A DNA stretch of 64,000 nucleotides from Streptococcus sp. 596553 (GCF_900411395.1 NZ_OXCQ01000001.1:440106-504105); one strand, 5' to 3'; counted from the first letter of the stretch, positions 46,457-57,953 are shown. Program-made: numbers and translations. Notes: generated by a model not told the origin, from the sequence alone.

Positions 46457-47737
46457 TTAAATTTTTTCCAAGGCCAAGCGCAAGTCCTCAATCAAATCCT
46501 CTACATTTTCAAGTCCGATAGACAAGCGAATTTGGTTTGGTGTGACACCGGCTGCTTCTAGGTCTTTTTCTGACAATTGACCGTGAGTGGTTGTTGCTGG
46601 ATGGACAACAAGCGATTTAGCATCTGCCACATTTGCAAGGTCAGAAAAGATTTCTAAATGATCAATTACCTTGCGTGCTTCTGCCTCCCCACCTTTGACA
46701 TGGAAGGTAAAGATTGAGCCCACACCTTTTGGCAAGTATTTCTCAGCCAAGGCATGATAAGGACTATCTGCAAGTTTTGGATAATTTACTTTTTCTACCT
46801 TAGGATGGTTGACAAGAAAATCAACAATTTTCTCAGCATTTTGAACATGGCGTTCCACACGAAGTGAAAGGGTTTCAAGTCCTTGGAGCAAGAGGAAGGC
46901 ATTAAATGGCGACAAGGCTGCACCTGTATCACGAAGCAATTGAACACGGACAGCGATAATAAAGGCTGCAGCACCCACATCACGAGTATAGCTCAAGTTA
47001 TGATAGCTTGGATCTTCCTCAACAAATTGAGGGAATTTACCTGAAGCCGCCCAGTCAAAACGACCACTATCGACAATCACTCCTCCAATAGTCGTACCAT
47101 GCCCACCGATAAACTTAGTCGCTGAGTGAATAGCAATATCTACACCGTGAGAAAAGACATTAATCAAATATGGTGTAGCAAAGGTATTGTCAGAAACGAG
47201 TGGAATCTGGTGTTTATGCGCAATCTCAGCCAATTTTTCCAAGTCAGGAATGTTAATCAAGGGGTTACCCAAGGTTTCAATCAAAACAAGCTTGGTATTG
47301 TCATTGATAGCTGCTTCTACTTCCTCCAAATTATCCACATCCACAAAGGTTGTTGTGATCCCATAACGAGGAAGGGTTTCTTTCAAAAGATTAAAGGTTC
47401 CACCGTAAATAGTTGATGCTGCTACAACATGGTCACCAGCATGGGCAAGAGCCAAAATCGTATAAGTCACTGCAGCCATACCTGATGCGGTTGCAAGAGC
47501 TCCAACACCACCTTCAAGGGCAGCAATTCTTTCTTCAAAGGCAGCTGTTGTAGGGTTGGTGATACGAGTATAAATGTTCCCTGGTTTCCTCAAGGCAAAC
47601 AGATCGGCACCTTCCTGCGTATCATCAAAAACAAAGGATGTTGTCTGATAAATCGGCACTGCACGAGACTTAGTTGCTGGATCAACTACTTGCCCAGCAT
47701 GCAATTGTAAGGTTTCAAATTTAAAATCACGAGTCAT
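46457..47737 (-). CDS. O-acetylhomoserine sulfhydrylase
   Basis: A 426-residue PLP enzyme of the Cys/Met metabolism family. The PLP lysine lies in HSATKFIGGHGT and the phosphate-binding segment in ALATASGMAAVTY. The wide spacing near the lysine and the RVQLLRDTGAALSPFNAFLLLQGLETL stretch fit O-acetylhomoserine (thiol)-lyases, which make homocysteine from O-acetylhomoserine and sulfide. The start at 47737 follows GGAGG at 6 bases; the longer reading to 47761 covers that ribosome site. No other methionine genes are adjacent. Confidence 0.9.
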   Translation of the reverse strand: MTRDFKFETLQLHAGQVVDPATKSRAVPIYQTTSFVFDDTQEGADLFALRKPGNIYTRITNPTTAAFEERIAALEGGVGALATASGMAAVTYTILALAHAGDHVVAASTIYGGTFNLLKETLPRYGITTTFVDVDNLEEVEAAINDNTKLVLIETLGNPLINIPDLEKLAEIAHKHQIPLVSDNTFATPYLINVFSHGVDIAIHSATKFIGGHGTTIGGVIVDSGRFDWAASGKFPQFVEEDPSYHNLSYTRDVGAAAFIIAVRVQLLRDTGAALSPFNAFLLLQGLETLSLRVERHVQNAEKIVDFLVNHPKVEKVNYPKLADSPYHALAEKYLPKGVGSIFTFHVKGGEAEARKVIDHLEIFSDLANVADAKSLVVHPATTTHGQLSEKDLEAAGVTPNQIRLSIGLENVEDLIEDLRLALEKI

Positions 47738-47852
47738 AAGGCGACCTCCATATAGTTTCATTAAGGATATTGTAGCACTATCGACCTATCTTGACTAATA
47801 CCTCTTTTTTATATTTTGATATAAGGAGTGACTATTACTTCTTACGAAATCG

Positions 47853-47877
47853 AAAAAAGCACGACTCAATCGTGCTC
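47853..47877 (-). terminator. Terminator of the formate/nitrite transporter gene
   Basis: AGCACGA and TCGTGCT around TTGAG, followed on the minus strand by TTTTT. Confidence 0.85.
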
Positions 47878-47883
47878 ATTTTC

Positions 47884-48681
47884 TTAATCTACATAAGTAT
47901 CTTCATTTTTATTGAGGAAGGCGTATGGAAGACCCATCAAGAGGCCTCCTCCGATAAAGTTTCCGATGAAGGTTACACCCCAGTGGCGAAGCATATTTCC
48001 AACACCGAAGTTGGCAATTGAATCCGCAGCAACACTGAATTTCACAATCGCGAAAGAAGCAAAGTTTGCGGCAATGTGCTCGTTTGTTAAGAATACAAAC
48101 ATGTAAATTGCTGACAACACAAGCCAAAGTTTGGCACCACCATCTTTGACCAAAACAAATGACAGAATCGCAATATTTACGAAAATATTTGCCAAAATCG
48201 CCTCAAGCAAGATCAATTCATTTGAACGGCCTAACTTCATCTCAACAACACCTGAGATGAAACTATCGTGTGTCAGATGTGTATAGGCTGCCGAATGAGC
48301 AAAGCCCCACCCTGCTATCAAGGCTCCGATAAGGTTGAACAAGGTACAGTAAAGTAAAATCTCAGCTGTTTTTCTCCAAGAGATTTTTTTCAAGAAACTA
48401 CCAGCAGTCAAGAACATCATGTTTGATGTTACCAACTCGGCATTCAAGAAAACAATGTAGGCCAAGCCCCAAGCGAAGACAAAGGGGAAGAGGAAACGTC
48501 CACTACCTGGTGCAATTTTATTAATCAAGTCAGCCCCAACTGCACCTGCAGCTGTACTAAAGGTTAAAAATGCACCCGCGAACATAGAACGAATCGCATA
48601 CTTAAATTTGCTTTGACTATAAAGACTTTCTTTCTTCTTGCAAGCAAATTCAATCTTTGAGATAAATTCTGAAGAAACCAT
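47884..48681 (-). CDS. Formate/nitrite transporter (FNT) family protein
   Basis: A 265-residue six-helix channel of the FNT family. The conserved stretches AGAFLTFSTAAGAVG, AELVTSNMMF and FTNEHIAANF (helix 5, histidine side) are all present. In streptococci, which make formate with pyruvate formate-lyase, it most likely exports or exchanges formate or related small anions. It is monocistronic with its own terminator. The family is secure; the ion is inferred. Confidence 0.92.
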   Translation of the reverse strand: MVSSEFISKIEFACKKKESLYSQSKFKYAIRSMFAGAFLTFSTAAGAVGADLINKIAPGSGRFLFPFVFAWGLAYIVFLNAELVTSNMMFLTAGSFLKKISWRKTAEILLYCTLFNLIGALIAGWGFAHSAAYTHLTHDSFISGVVEMKLGRSNELILLEAILANIFVNIAILSFVLVKDGGAKLWLVLSAIYMFVFLTNEHIAANFASFAIVKFSVAADSIANFGVGNMLRHWGVTFIGNFIGGGLLMGLPYAFLNKNEDTYVD

Positions 48682-48781
48682 AATAAACTCCTAAATCTTT
48701 TTTCTTGATAATTATATCACAAACTTTAGATTTTAGGAAGCGTTTTCTGTATTTCATAAAAGTTTATTTTTATGAAAATCT

Positions 48782-48817
48782 AAAAAAAATCAGTGAAATT
48801 CTGGATTTCACTGATTT
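48782..48817 (-). terminator. Terminator of gyrA-srtA
   Basis: A 12-bp stem AATCAGTGAAAT/ATTTCACTGATT followed on the minus strand by TTTTTTT. Confidence 0.9.
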
Positions 48818-48820
48818 GTA

Positions 48821-49564
48821 TTAATAAAATTGTTTATACGGTTGATTGAAAGCTGTTAGGATTTCATCAGATGTTTGTGAATAATCTTTTGTTTCTTTCA
48901 AATCACCTTTTACAATAATACGTTCTGTAGCAGCAAGGTCTTCACAGGTTACTAATGTGATTTCATTGATCCCATCTCTATCATCAACTTCATCAACACG
49001 ATCCGGTGTCACACGTTTGACTTCACGGATTTCATAGGTATAAACTTTATTTTTATCGGTTAGATAAATCTTCATACCATTTTTAGCATTATCTAAAGGA
49101 GAAAATAACATTTTATTAGCATTATCAACACCAAAGATATGGTGACTAGCTAGACTATAATTTCCTTCTCCCATTACTTGCTCGCGTTTCATTGTACCAG
49201 CGCCGTAGAAGAGATTAACATTATCAAGTCCTTTAAAAATCGGCAAATTCATTTCCAATTCAGGAATTGCAATTCCCCCAATAACTGGTAATTTTTGAGC
49301 ATCCCATTGAGAAGCTAGAACAGCTTCCGAAGAAATCGCTTTGACCGAATCAAAATCAAAATTTCCTTCTGTATCCTGATTTTCTTCTATTTTTTCTTTT
49401 GATACCTGGCTAACTTGATACTTATTGGTATTCCAGACCATGAAAATATTTCGAATTTGCGCATTAAAAATCAAAGCCAGTGACAGTACTATCAGAAATC
49501 CTGCTAGGATATTTGTCAGCAGATTTTTTCGCTTGTTTTTCTTTTTATTATTTTTTTGAGACAT
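48821..49564 (-). CDS. srtA: Sortase A
   Basis: A 247-residue class A sortase that cleaves LPXTG signals and anchors surface proteins to the cell wall. After a basic stretch (KNNKKKNKRKN) a signal anchor covers residues 15-36, and the catalytic barrel follows with H141 (LASHHIFG), C207 (TLVTCEDL) and R215 (ATERIIVKG). Its ATG overlaps the gyrA TAA by one base, so it depends on gyrA transcription and probably on translational coupling. Confidence 0.96.
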   Translation of the reverse strand: MSQKNNKKKNKRKNLLTNILAGFLIVLSLALIFNAQIRNIFMVWNTNKYQVSQVSKEKIEENQDTEGNFDFDSVKAISSEAVLASQWDAQKLPVIGGIAIPELEMNLPIFKGLDNVNLFYGAGTMKREQVMGEGNYSLASHHIFGVDNANKMLFSPLDNAKNGMKIYLTDKNKVYTYEIREVKRVTPDRVDEVDDRDGINEITLVTCEDLAATERIIVKGDLKETKDYSQTSDEILTAFNQPYKQFY

Positions 49565-52032
49565 TATGCTTCACCTTCTGTTTCATTTTCTGTCCCAACT
49601 TCTTCTTTTTCTGCTGCTGCAACCGTTGTGAAGGTCACTATCTGAGCATCTTGATCCAGGCGCATTACTTTAACTCCCATAGTTGCGCGTCCTGTTTGTG
49701 AAATATTGGCAAGATTGGTTCGAATCATGACACCTGTATCAGTGATAATCATCACATCCTCATCCCCTTGAACAGTCATAAGACCGGCCAGCAAGCCATT
49801 TTTTTCGGTAATTTTAGCTGTCTGCATTCCCTTACCACCACGACCTTTTGTTGGGTATTCAGTAGCAACTGTACGCTTCCCATATCCTTTTTCAGTAATG
49901 ATAAGAACTTCATCTTGATCAGTAATTACGCTCGCTCCGACTACTGTATCTCCATCACGGAGGTTAACACCTTTCACACCAGTGGCGATACGACTCATGC
50001 CACGAACAGCCGATTGATTAAAGCGAACTGCATAACCAAACTTGGTCCCAATGATAATATCCGTATCTTCTTCTGTCAACAAGACATTAATCAACTCATC
50101 TTCATCCTTGAGGTTCAGTGCTTTAAGTCCATTTTGACGAATGTTAGCAAATTCCTTGACGCTGGTTCTCTTCACGATACCATGACGGGTTGTGAAGAAG
50201 AGATAGGCTTCATCACTGCGTTCAGATTCAACATTGATGATGGTCTGAATACTTTCTCCTTCATCCAATTTCAAAAGATTGACAATTGGCAATCCCTTAG
50301 CGGTCCGACCATACTCAGGAATTTCATAGCCTTTCAGGCGATAGACTCGACCTTTATTTGTGAAGAAGAGCAGATGATCATGAGTGCTAGTTGACACTAA
50401 CTCACGAACAAAATCATCATCCTTAACACCGGTTCCTTGAACACCACGACCCCCACGTTTTTGAGCAGTAAACTCGGCTTGATCCAGACGTTTGATGTAG
50501 CCTTTGTTAGAAAGAGTGATCAAGACATCCGATTCTTCAATCAGATCCTCATCTTCGAGGCTTAAGACTTCACCGACCATCAACTCTGTACGACGTTGGT
50601 CGCCAAACTTACGCTTGACTTCGTCTAATTCATCTTTAATGATTTGAGAAACACGTTCGGGCTTAGCAAGAATATCTGCTAAATCCGCAATCAGAGCCAA
50701 GAGGTCATCATATTCAGACTGAATCTTATCGCGTTCCAAACCTGTCAAACGACGAAGACGCATGTCTAGGATAGCCTGACTTTGACGTTCAGAAAGCTTA
50801 AACTTACTCATCAACTCAGCTTGTGCTTCTGCGTCTGTTTCACTAGCACGGATGATACGAATCACTTCATCGATATGGTCTAGCGCAATCAAGAGACCTT
50901 CTAAGATATGAGCGCGTGCTTCCGCTTTTTCCTTATCAAAACGTGTCCGACGAACAACTACTTCTTTTTGGTGCTCGATATAAGCATCCAAAATCTGACG
51001 AAGGGATAAAATCTTCGGTACACCATTTTGGATAGCAAGCATATTGAAACCAAAGTTGGTTTGCATCTGGGTCATCTTAAAGAGGTTATTGAGGATAACA
51101 TTGGCTGAGGCATCGCGCTTGACTTCAATAACAAATCGAACACCTTCACGGTTTGACTCATCACGTACTGCTGTAATGCCCTCAATGCGTTTTTCCTGAA
51201 CCAAACGAACAATATGCTCATGCACCTTGGTTTTATTGACCATGTAAGGAAATTCTGTCACAACGATGCGTTCACGGCCAGTCTTAGTTTCTTCGATTTC
51301 AGTACGAGAACGAAGAACAATCGAACCTTTACCTGTTTCATAAGCCTTATGAATCCCTGATTTCCCCATGACAAGGGCACCTGTTGGAAAATCTGGACCA
51401 GGCAAGACTTCCATCAAGTCCTTGGTAGTCACTTCAGGATTGTCCATGACCAACTTCACTGCATCAATGGTTTCACCCAAGTTGTGAGGGGGAATATTGG
51501 TCGCCATCCCAACGGCAATACCAGTTGCTCCATTTACCAAAAGGTTTGGAAAGCGCGCTGGCAAGACCAAGGGTTCACGTTCATTGGCGTCATAGTTATC
51601 AACGAAATCAACTGTATTTTTATTGATATCACGAAGCATCTCCAGAGCAATCTTGCTCATACGTGCCTCAGTATAACGCTGGGCGGCAGCACCATCACCA
51701 TCCATGGAACCAAAGTTCCCATGTCCATCTACAAGCATGTAACGGTAGCTCCACCATTGAGCCATACGGACCATGGCTTCATAAATAGAGGAATCCCCGT
51801 GTGGGTGATATTTACCCATGACATCCCCTGTAATACGAGCAGATTTTTTATGAGGTTTGTCTGGAGTAACACCCAATTCATTCATTCCGTAGAGAATGCG
51901 ACGGTGAACAGGTTTCAAGCCATCTCGAACATCAGGAAGAGCCCGGGCTACGATAACACTCATGGCGTAATCGATAAAGCTCGTCTTCATCTCCTTTGTC
52001 AGATTGACATTCACTAAATTTTTATCCTGCAT
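49564..52032 (-). CDS. gyrA: DNA gyrase subunit A
   Basis: An 822-residue gyrase A. The quinolone-resistance region reads [10 protein letters not shown] with S81 and E85 in their wild-type form, so this allele shows no common fluoroquinolone-resistance change. The catalytic tyrosine is in [10 protein letters not shown]. The C-terminal beta-pinwheel has the gyrase box QKRGGRG near residue 535. The start is set at the ATG at 52032, with GAGG 9 bases upstream, not the in-frame codon at 52089. It is divergent from ldh and has an extended -10 at 52070-52075. Confidence 0.97.
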   Translation of the reverse strand: MQDKNLVNVNLTKEMKTSFIDYAMSVIVARALPDVRDGLKPVHRRILYGMNELGVTPDKPHKKSARITGDVMGKYHPHGDSSIYEAMVRMAQWWSYRYMLVDGHGNFGSMDGDGAAAQRYTEARMSKIALEMLRDINKNTVDFVDNYDANEREPLVLPARFPNLLVNGATGIAVGMATNIPPHNLGETIDAVKLVMDNPEVTTKDLMEVLPGPDFPTGALVMGKSGIHKAYETGKGSIVLRSRTEIEETKTGRERIVVTEFPYMVNKTKVHEHIVRLVQEKRIEGITAVRDESNREGVRFVIEVKRDASANVILNNLFKMTQMQTNFGFNMLAIQNGVPKILSLRQILDAYIEHQKEVVVRRTRFDKEKAEARAHILEGLLIALDHIDEVIRIIRASETDAEAQAELMSKFKLSERQSQAILDMRLRRLTGLERDKIQSEYDDLLALIADLADILAKPERVSQIIKDELDEVKRKFGDQRRTELMVGEVLSLEDEDLIEESDVLITLSNKGYIKRLDQAEFTAQKRGGRGVQGTGVKDDDFVRELVSTSTHDHLLFFTNKGRVYRLKGYEIPEYGRTAKGLPIVNLLKLDEGESIQTIINVESERSDEAYLFFTTRHGIVKRTSVKEFANIRQNGLKALNLKDEDELINVLLTEEDTDIIIGTKFGYAVRFNQSAVRGMSRIATGVKGVNLRDGDTVVGASVITDQDEVLIITEKGYGKRTVATEYPTKGRGGKGMQTAKITEKNGLLAGLMTVQGDEDVMIITDTGVMIRTNLANISQTGRATMGVKVMRLDQDAQIVTFTTVAAAEKEEVGTENETEGEA

Positions 52033-52069
52033 TAATAAATGCCTCATTTCACAATTAGTAAGTAACAAC

Positions 52070-52098
52070 ATTATACCATAAATTCCCATCTATTTCAG
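52070..52098 (-). promoter_or_regulatory. gyrA promoter
   Basis: On the minus strand CTGAAA, 17 bases, TATAAT with upstream TGG. The leader to the ATG is about 30 bases. Confidence 0.75.
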
Positions 52099-52109
52099 CC
52101 TCTAAACCA

Positions 52110-52125
52110 CTAAAACGTTTACATT
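52110..52125. promoter_or_regulatory. cre-like site between gyrA and ldh
   Basis: CTAAAACGTTTACATT, in reverse AATGTAAACGTTTTAG, matches the CcpA consensus well. It lies about 20 bases upstream of the ldh -35 region, a position suited to activation of ldh by CcpA. Confidence 0.65.
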
Positions 52126-52145
52126 GAGAACTATAAGGCATATTC

Positions 52146-53212
<1,067 letters not shown>

Positions 53213-53224
53213 TTTAACTATAGA

Positions 53225-53257
53225 CAACTCCTTGAATCATCAGGGAGTTGTTTTTTT
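53225..53257 (+). terminator. Terminator of ldh
   Basis: CAACTCC and GGAGTTG around a 12-base loop, followed by TTTTTTT. Confidence 0.9.
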
Positions 53258-53364
53258 CTGTATTATAGTAGGTTAAAGTTGAAATAGCACCCCATTACTC
53301 TAAAACGTTGTTATAAAATGCTTTAAATTCCTAATTGATTTGTTCAGATTTTATTTCATTTCTC

Positions 53365-53412
53365 TATAAAACGCATAGTATCAAGTTTTTATACCTAATA
53401 ATATGCGTTTTA
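53365..53412 (+). repeat. Palindromic repeat, copy 2
   Basis: ATAAAACGCATAGTATCAAG ... AATATGCGTTTTAT, the same family as 23038-23089. It lies just left of the IS200-like element, in the 3' flank of ldh. Confidence 0.75.
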
Positions 53413-53429
53413 TTGTGTGACTTTCAGTC

Positions 53430-54178
53430 CGTCTCGCTCCGCTAGGTGCGAGACAAAAAAACCACCCGCTATGCGGGTGCGCGTCGAAGGTTATACCCAA
53501 AAAACTCCAAACGCGATACAATAAAGGTGTTCAAGCCAATTGTAAAGCGAAAGGAGAAAAATATGGCACAAAAGGCTCATAGTTTATCGCACACAAAGTG
53601 GCACTGTAAGTATCACATTGTGTTCACCCCTAAGTATAGACGAAAAGTCATCTATAATCAATATCGAAGTAGTTTAGGCGAAATATTTCATCGTTTGTGT
53701 AGTTATAAAGGAGTTGAAATTATCGAGGGTCACTTAATGCCAGACCATGTACATATGTTAGTAAGTATTCCACCAAGGATAAGTATTTCGAGTTTCATGG
53801 GTTATTTAAAAGGAAAAAGTTCACTCATGATGTTTGATAAACACGCCAACCTCAAGTATAAGTTTGGGAATCGGCATTTCTGGGCGGAAGGTTATTATGT
53901 AAGTACAGTAGGGCTTAATGAAGTCACAATTAAGAAATATATCCAAGAACAGGAAAAGCATGATATAGCACTAGATAAATTGAGTGTAAAAGAATATGAG
54001 GATCCCTTTAGGGATAGTGGTAAGTAATACTAAAGCCTCTTTAAGAGGCAAGTGACGAGTCAAGAGCAATGAGGCTTGAACAAAGTGAAAGCCAGCGTCT
54101 TTAGGCGCTGGCTGGTAATTTGGGCTTATAACCCTGGGACAAACCGCCCGTTTGACGGGTGGTTATGATTTTGTCTCA
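53430..54178 (+). mobile_element. IS200-like insertion sequence
   Basis: A compact element with one transposase gene and no long terminal inverted repeats. Subterminal hairpins, the recognition structures of IS200/IS605 single-strand transposases, lie at the left (CACCCGC-TAT-GCGGGTG, 53463-53479) and right (ACCGCCCGT-TTG-ACGGGTGGT, 54143-54163). Another hairpin (GTCTCGC/GCGAGAC) near 53430 and one after the gene (GCCAGCG/CGCTGGC) are typical barriers to outside transcription. Exact ends are uncertain by about 20 bases. The right end lies 4 bases from the stop codon of the potassium channel gene. Confidence 0.8.
53563..54027 (+). CDS. tnpA: IS200/IS605-family transposase TnpA
   Basis: A 154-residue Y1 HUH transposase. 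The metal motif is HVH in MPDHVHMLV and the nucleophilic tyrosine is in VTIKKYIQEQEK. TnpA works on single-stranded DNA, cutting and joining at the subterminal hairpins. It is complete, without frameshift, and starts at the ATG at 53563 behind AGGAG; a longer in-frame reading back to 53446 would run through the left-end hairpin. No TnpB is present. Confidence 0.95.
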   Translation: MAQKAHSLSHTKWHCKYHIVFTPKYRRKVIYNQYRSSLGEIFHRLCSYKGVEIIEGHLMPDHVHMLVSIPPRISISSFMGYLKGKSSLMMFDKHANLKYKFGNRHFWAEGYYVSTVGLNEVTIKKYIQEQEKHDIALDKLSVKEYEDPFRDSGK

Positions 54179-54181
54179 CCT

Positions 54182-54958
54182 TTATGATATTTTTTCAACT
54201 AAGTCTTTCATCATCCGATGCAGTTCTTCGATTTTCTCAGATTGCTTCTCTAGTAATATTCTCTGACTAGATAATTCATCTTGAAGTTTATCAAGTTTTA
54301 TCTGTTTATCTGGATTATCCTTTACAAAAAAGTTCGTCAAGGCACTCGTTAACATTCCTATTGTTCCAATACCGACAAGCATCAGTAAAACTGCTAGCCA
54401 TTTCCCAAAAAGGGAAACTGGAACAATATCACCATAACCAACAGTAGTTACTGTCACAAGAGCCCACCAAAGACTATCTGAGAAGGATTTTTCTTCAACT
54501 ACAGATAAAATTGAACTTCCTACTAGAACGATAAAAATATTAACATACAAGATATAAATCAGGCCATTTGTCCGTAAGAATCTACTAATTTTTCTTTCTA
54601 ATTTACCTGTAAGTCCAATTATTCTAAGTAAACGAGTCAGTTTCAGTAATTTTGTCAGCCTTGCTAAGCGGAAGATACGCCCTAATCGAAAAACTGTGAA
54701 AATAGCATTTAAAGGGAGAATAGCCAATAAATCAAAAATATTTTCAAGAATAAAGCGCCATTTTCTTTTAGTAATAAAAAAGCGCCAACTATAATCAATT
54801 ACAAAAACACCCCAAAGTAGTAAATCAATAATATTGTACGGAGGATTGTCCAAATCAATCATCTCAGAAAATCCAAGCAAGACTAGAATAACAGAGATTA
54901 AAGCAAGTAAAATAATTGTTGTATCATAATAATCTGCCAAAAACCATTTTTTCTTCAC
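54182..54958 (-). CDS. Voltage-sensor-type potassium channel
   Basis: A 258-residue six-helix ion channel. The selectivity filter TVGYGD lies at residues 172-177. The fourth helix (about residues 91-112) carries arginine or lysine at every third position, as in voltage sensors. The C-terminal 45 residues form a coiled coil (LQDELSSQRILLEKQSEKIE). It probably conducts potassium, with gating by voltage inferred only. It has no RCK domain. The IS200-like element ends just behind its stop codon, leaving the coding sequence whole. Confidence 0.9.
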   Translation of the reverse strand: MKKKWFLADYYDTTIILLALISVILVLLGFSEMIDLDNPPYNIIDLLLWGVFVIDYSWRFFITKRKWRFILENIFDLLAILPLNAIFTVFRLGRIFRLARLTKLLKLTRLLRIIGLTGKLERKISRFLRTNGLIYILYVNIFIVLVGSSILSVVEEKSFSDSLWWALVTVTTVGYGDIVPVSLFGKWLAVLLMLVGIGTIGMLTSALTNFFVKDNPDKQIKLDKLQDELSSQRILLEKQSEKIEELHRMMKDLVEKIS

Positions 54959-55015
54959 ACTACTTCTCCTATGTTATTTTTGAACGTTATACCACAACAA
55001 ATATCTACTAATTTA

Positions 55016-55042
55016 TAAAAAGAAGGCACTCGCCTTCTTTTT
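55016..55042 (-). terminator. Terminator of vicRKX
   Basis: AGAAGGC and GCCTTCT around GAGT, followed on the minus strand by TTTT. The stem begins at the vicX stop. Confidence 0.85.
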
Positions 55043-55850
55043 ATATGTCTGTCAAGGGTGTGGCGGTATCTGGTGAGGTATCATAAACCTTAAAGTCTAC
55101 TCCGACTCCCAGATCAGCTTGAGCTAGCTGATTGACCATGGTCATGTGAGCCAGCTCCTTGATATTGTTCTCTTTAGACAAATGTCCTAGGTAGATTTTC
55201 TTAGTGCGATTTCCTAGCGTCCGAATCATGGCTTCGGCACCATCTTCGTTAGAAAGGTGACCCAGATCCGATAGGATTCGTTGTTTGAGTCGCCAAGCGT
55301 AAGAACCTGCTCGCAAAATCTCTACATCATGGTTGGACTCGATAAGATAGCCGTCCGCATTTTCGATAATCCCTGCCATACGGTCACTGACATAACCTGT
55401 ATCTGTCAAAAGGACAAAACTTTTATCATCTTTCATAAAGCGATAGAACTGCGGTGCGACTGCATCATGGCTGACACCAAAACTCTCGATGTCAATATCT
55501 CCAAAGGTTTTGGTTTTGCCCATCTCAAAGATATGCTTTTGCGAAGAATCCACCTTACCAAGATACTTACTATTTTCCATAGCTTGCCAGGTCTTTTCAT
55601 TGGCATAAAGATCCATACCATACTTGCGAGCCAAAACGCCTACTCCATGGATATGATCTGAATGCTCATGGGTAATCAAGATGGCATCCAAGTCTTCTGG
55701 TTTGCGGTTAATTTCAGCAAGTAGGCTAGTAATCTTTTTACCAGACAAGCCGGCATCCACTAAAAGCTTCTTTTTTGGGGTTTCCAGATAAAAGGAATTT
55801 CCACTGGAACCCGACGCTAAAATACTGTATTTAAAGCCTATTTCACTCAT
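55041..55850 (-). CDS. vicX: Metallo-beta-lactamase-fold protein VicX (WalJ/YycJ)
   Basis: A 269-residue MBL-fold hydrolase with the metal motif THEHSDHIHG near residue 60 and later histidines in SHDAVAP and LGHLS. It is always encoded after vicRK (walRK). Homologues act in coordination of cell division, DNA replication or mismatch repair; the exact substrate is unsettled. It starts one base after the vicK stop. Confidence 0.92.
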   Translation of the reverse strand: MSEIGFKYSILASGSSGNSFYLETPKKKLLVDAGLSGKKITSLLAEINRKPEDLDAILITHEHSDHIHGVGVLARKYGMDLYANEKTWQAMENSKYLGKVDSSQKHIFEMGKTKTFGDIDIESFGVSHDAVAPQFYRFMKDDKSFVLLTDTGYVSDRMAGIIENADGYLIESNHDVEILRAGSYAWRLKQRILSDLGHLSNEDGAEAMIRTLGNRTKKIYLGHLSKENNIKELAHMTMVNQLAQADLGVGVDFKVYDTSPDTATPLTDI

Positions 55851-55851
55851 T

Positions 55852-57201
55852 CTAGTCTTCTACTTCATCCTCCCATACTTCTTCTTTCACTGCATCCCTA
55901 TCATAAGGGAGCACAATGGTAAAGGTTGATCCCTTACCGTATTCACTCTTAGCCCAAATAAAGCCCTTATGTTGTTTGATAATTTCTTTGGCAATAGACA
56001 GTCCCAAACCTGTACCACCCTGGGCACGACTTCTAGCACGATCCACACGATAAAAACGGTCAAAAATACGTGGTAAATCCTGCTTAGGAATCCCCAAACC
56101 GTGGTCAGAAATGGATAAAATCATCTGGTCTTCAGTTGTCTTCATTCTGACAGTGATTTTACCCCCATCTGGCGAATACTTAATAGCATTATTTAAAATA
56201 TTGTCGACAACCTGCGTCATCTTATCTGTATCAATTTCCATCCAGATAGAATTGATAGGATAATCCCTCACCAACTCATATTTTTTCTCCTTTTCCTGTC
56301 CTTTCATCTTGTCAAAACGATTGAGGATAAAGGTAATAAAGGCAGTGAAGTTAATTAGTTCCACATCTAGGTGACTAGTGGCGTTATCAATCCGTGAAAG
56401 ATGGAGGAGATCCGTCACCATGCGCATCATACGGTTGGTTTCGTCCAGAGACACCTTGATGAAGTCTGGTGCTACAGTTTCACACAAAGCTCCCTCATCC
56501 AAGGCTTCAAGATAAGATTTCACGCTGGTTAAAGGAGTCCGTAACTCATGACTAACGTTGGAAACAAAGAGTCTCCGTTCGCGCTCTTCCTTCTCCTGCT
56601 CCGTCGTATCATGCAAAACAGCCACCAAACCAGAAATAAAGCCAGACTCTCGACGAATCAAGGCAAAGCGAACTCGAAGGCTCAGATATTCGCCATTGAT
56701 GTCTTGGGAATCTAGCAACAATTCTGGACTTTGGGTAATCAAATCACGCAATTCATAGTCTTCTTCTATCTTGAGTAATTCCAAAATGCTTCTATTCAGA
56801 ACATCTTCTTTAACCAGCCCCAGTTGCTTCTTGGCTGTATCGTTAATCATGATAATCTGACCCCGACGATTGGTCGCAAGAACCCCATCCGTCATATAAA
56901 ACAGGATACTATTTAGCCTCTTACTCTCTTGTTCTAGATTTTCCTGAGTGAGACGAATAACCTCCGACAAGTCATTCAAATTATTGGTAATGTTGGTGAT
57001 TTCAGACCCACCTTGCATATCAAGAACCTTGGAATAATCTCCTGCAATCAAATCTTTAACCTTTTGATTGATTTGCTTCAACCGAATATTATCACGTCTA
57101 TTTTCCAGTAATAGGAGGGTCACAACAAGGATGAAACCTAACAAAATCAGGATAAAGATAAAATCTCTGGTAAAAATGGTTTGTTTCAGTAAATCAAGCA
57201 T
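55852..57201 (-). CDS. vicK: Sensor histidine kinase VicK (WalK)
   Basis: A 449-residue kinase. A single transmembrane helix (about 13-32) with almost no extracellular loop is the streptococcal form. A HAMP-like region (about 35-85) and a PAS domain (about 95-205) follow. The phosphorylated histidine is H218 in VSHELRTPL. The ATPase domain shows [29 protein letters not shown] and GTGLGLSI. It phosphorylates VicR to control cell-wall hydrolase and surface genes. It overlaps vicR by 8 bases. Confidence 0.96.
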   Translation of the reverse strand: MLDLLKQTIFTRDFIFILILLGFILVVTLLLLENRRDNIRLKQINQKVKDLIAGDYSKVLDMQGGSEITNITNNLNDLSEVIRLTQENLEQESKRLNSILFYMTDGVLATNRRGQIIMINDTAKKQLGLVKEDVLNRSILELLKIEEDYELRDLITQSPELLLDSQDINGEYLSLRVRFALIRRESGFISGLVAVLHDTTEQEKEERERRLFVSNVSHELRTPLTSVKSYLEALDEGALCETVAPDFIKVSLDETNRMMRMVTDLLHLSRIDNATSHLDVELINFTAFITFILNRFDKMKGQEKEKKYELVRDYPINSIWMEIDTDKMTQVVDNILNNAIKYSPDGGKITVRMKTTEDQMILSISDHGLGIPKQDLPRIFDRFYRVDRARSRAQGGTGLGLSIAKEIIKQHKGFIWAKSEYGKGSTFTIVLPYDRDAVKEEVWEDEVED

Positions 57202-57898
57202 TATTTCTCATGTAATATCCTACACCACGGCGCGTCAAGATATACTCTGGTCGGCTGGGTGTATCTTCAATCTTCTCACGCAGACGTCGGACAGTCACAT
57301 CAACCGTACGGACATCACCAAAATAGTCATAACCCCAGACAGTCTCAAGCAAGTGTTCGCGCGTAATGACTTGACCTGTATGCGATGCCAAATGATACAA
57401 AAGCTCAAACTCACGATGGGTTAAGTCTAGTTCTTCGCCATATTTTTTAGCCACGTAGGCGTCTGGAACAATTTCTAAATCCCCAATTTGGATAGGCTGA
57501 GGTTTGCTATCTGCTTCCTGCCCATCTACTGGCATAGGTTGAGAACGACGAAGAAGAGCTTTAACACGCGCCTGCAACTCACGATTGGAGAAGGGTTTTG
57601 TCACATAGTCATCTGCCCCAAGCTCCAAACCGATGACCTTATCAAATTCGCTGTCTTTAGCCGACAGCATGATAATAGGTACACTACTTGTCTTGCGAAT
57701 GGTCTTAGCAACTTCTAAACCATCAATTTCTGGAAGCATCAAATCCAGAATAATAATATCTGGCTGCTCTGCTTCAAATTGTTCTAACGCTTCACGACCG
57801 TTAAAAGCAGTTACAACTTCGTAACCTTCCTTGGTCATATTAAACTTGATAATATCCGAGATTGGTTTCTCATCATCTACAATTAGTATTTTTTTCAT
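57194..57898 (-). CDS. vicR: Essential response regulator VicR (WalR)
   Basis: A 234-residue OmpR-type regulator: receiver domain with the phosphorylated D52 (IILDLMLP) and K101-type lysine (YVTKPFSN), then a winged-helix DNA-binding domain ([13 protein letters not shown] ... [13 protein letters not shown]). In pneumococcus it is essential through control of pcsB and other wall genes. The start at 57898 is preferred ([10 protein letters not shown]) with AAAGGTG upstream. First gene of vicRKX; a TATAAT lies at 57920-57925. Confidence 0.97.
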   Translation of the reverse strand: MKKILIVDDEKPISDIIKFNMTKEGYEVVTAFNGREALEQFEAEQPDIIILDLMLPEIDGLEVAKTIRKTSSVPIIMLSAKDSEFDKVIGLELGADDYVTKPFSNRELQARVKALLRRSQPMPVDGQEADSKPQPIQIGDLEIVPDAYVAKKYGEELDLTHREFELLYHLASHTGQVITREHLLETVWGYDYFGDVRTVDVTVRRLREKIEDTPSRPEYILTRRGVGYYMRNNA

Positions 57899-57919
57899 AT
57901 GTTCACCTTTTTCTCTACT

Positions 57920-57925
57920 ATTATA
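57920..57925 (-). promoter_or_regulatory. -10 of the vicRKX promoter
   Basis: On the minus strand TTG-G-TATAAT, about 22 bases before the start codon. A convincing -35 at 17 bases is not seen (TTGTGT at 19). Confidence 0.55.
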
Positions 57926-57953
57926 CCAAAAAAATAACAAGAAGACACAATAG

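Noticed and set aside
51760..51800. Possible quinolone-resistance change in gyrA
   Set aside because: Codons 81 and 85 encode serine and glutamate, the susceptible state.
53446..53562. Longer N-terminus for the IS200 transposase
   Set aside because: The extension translates the left-end hairpin region; the ATG at 53563 has an AGGAG site and gives the family N-terminus.
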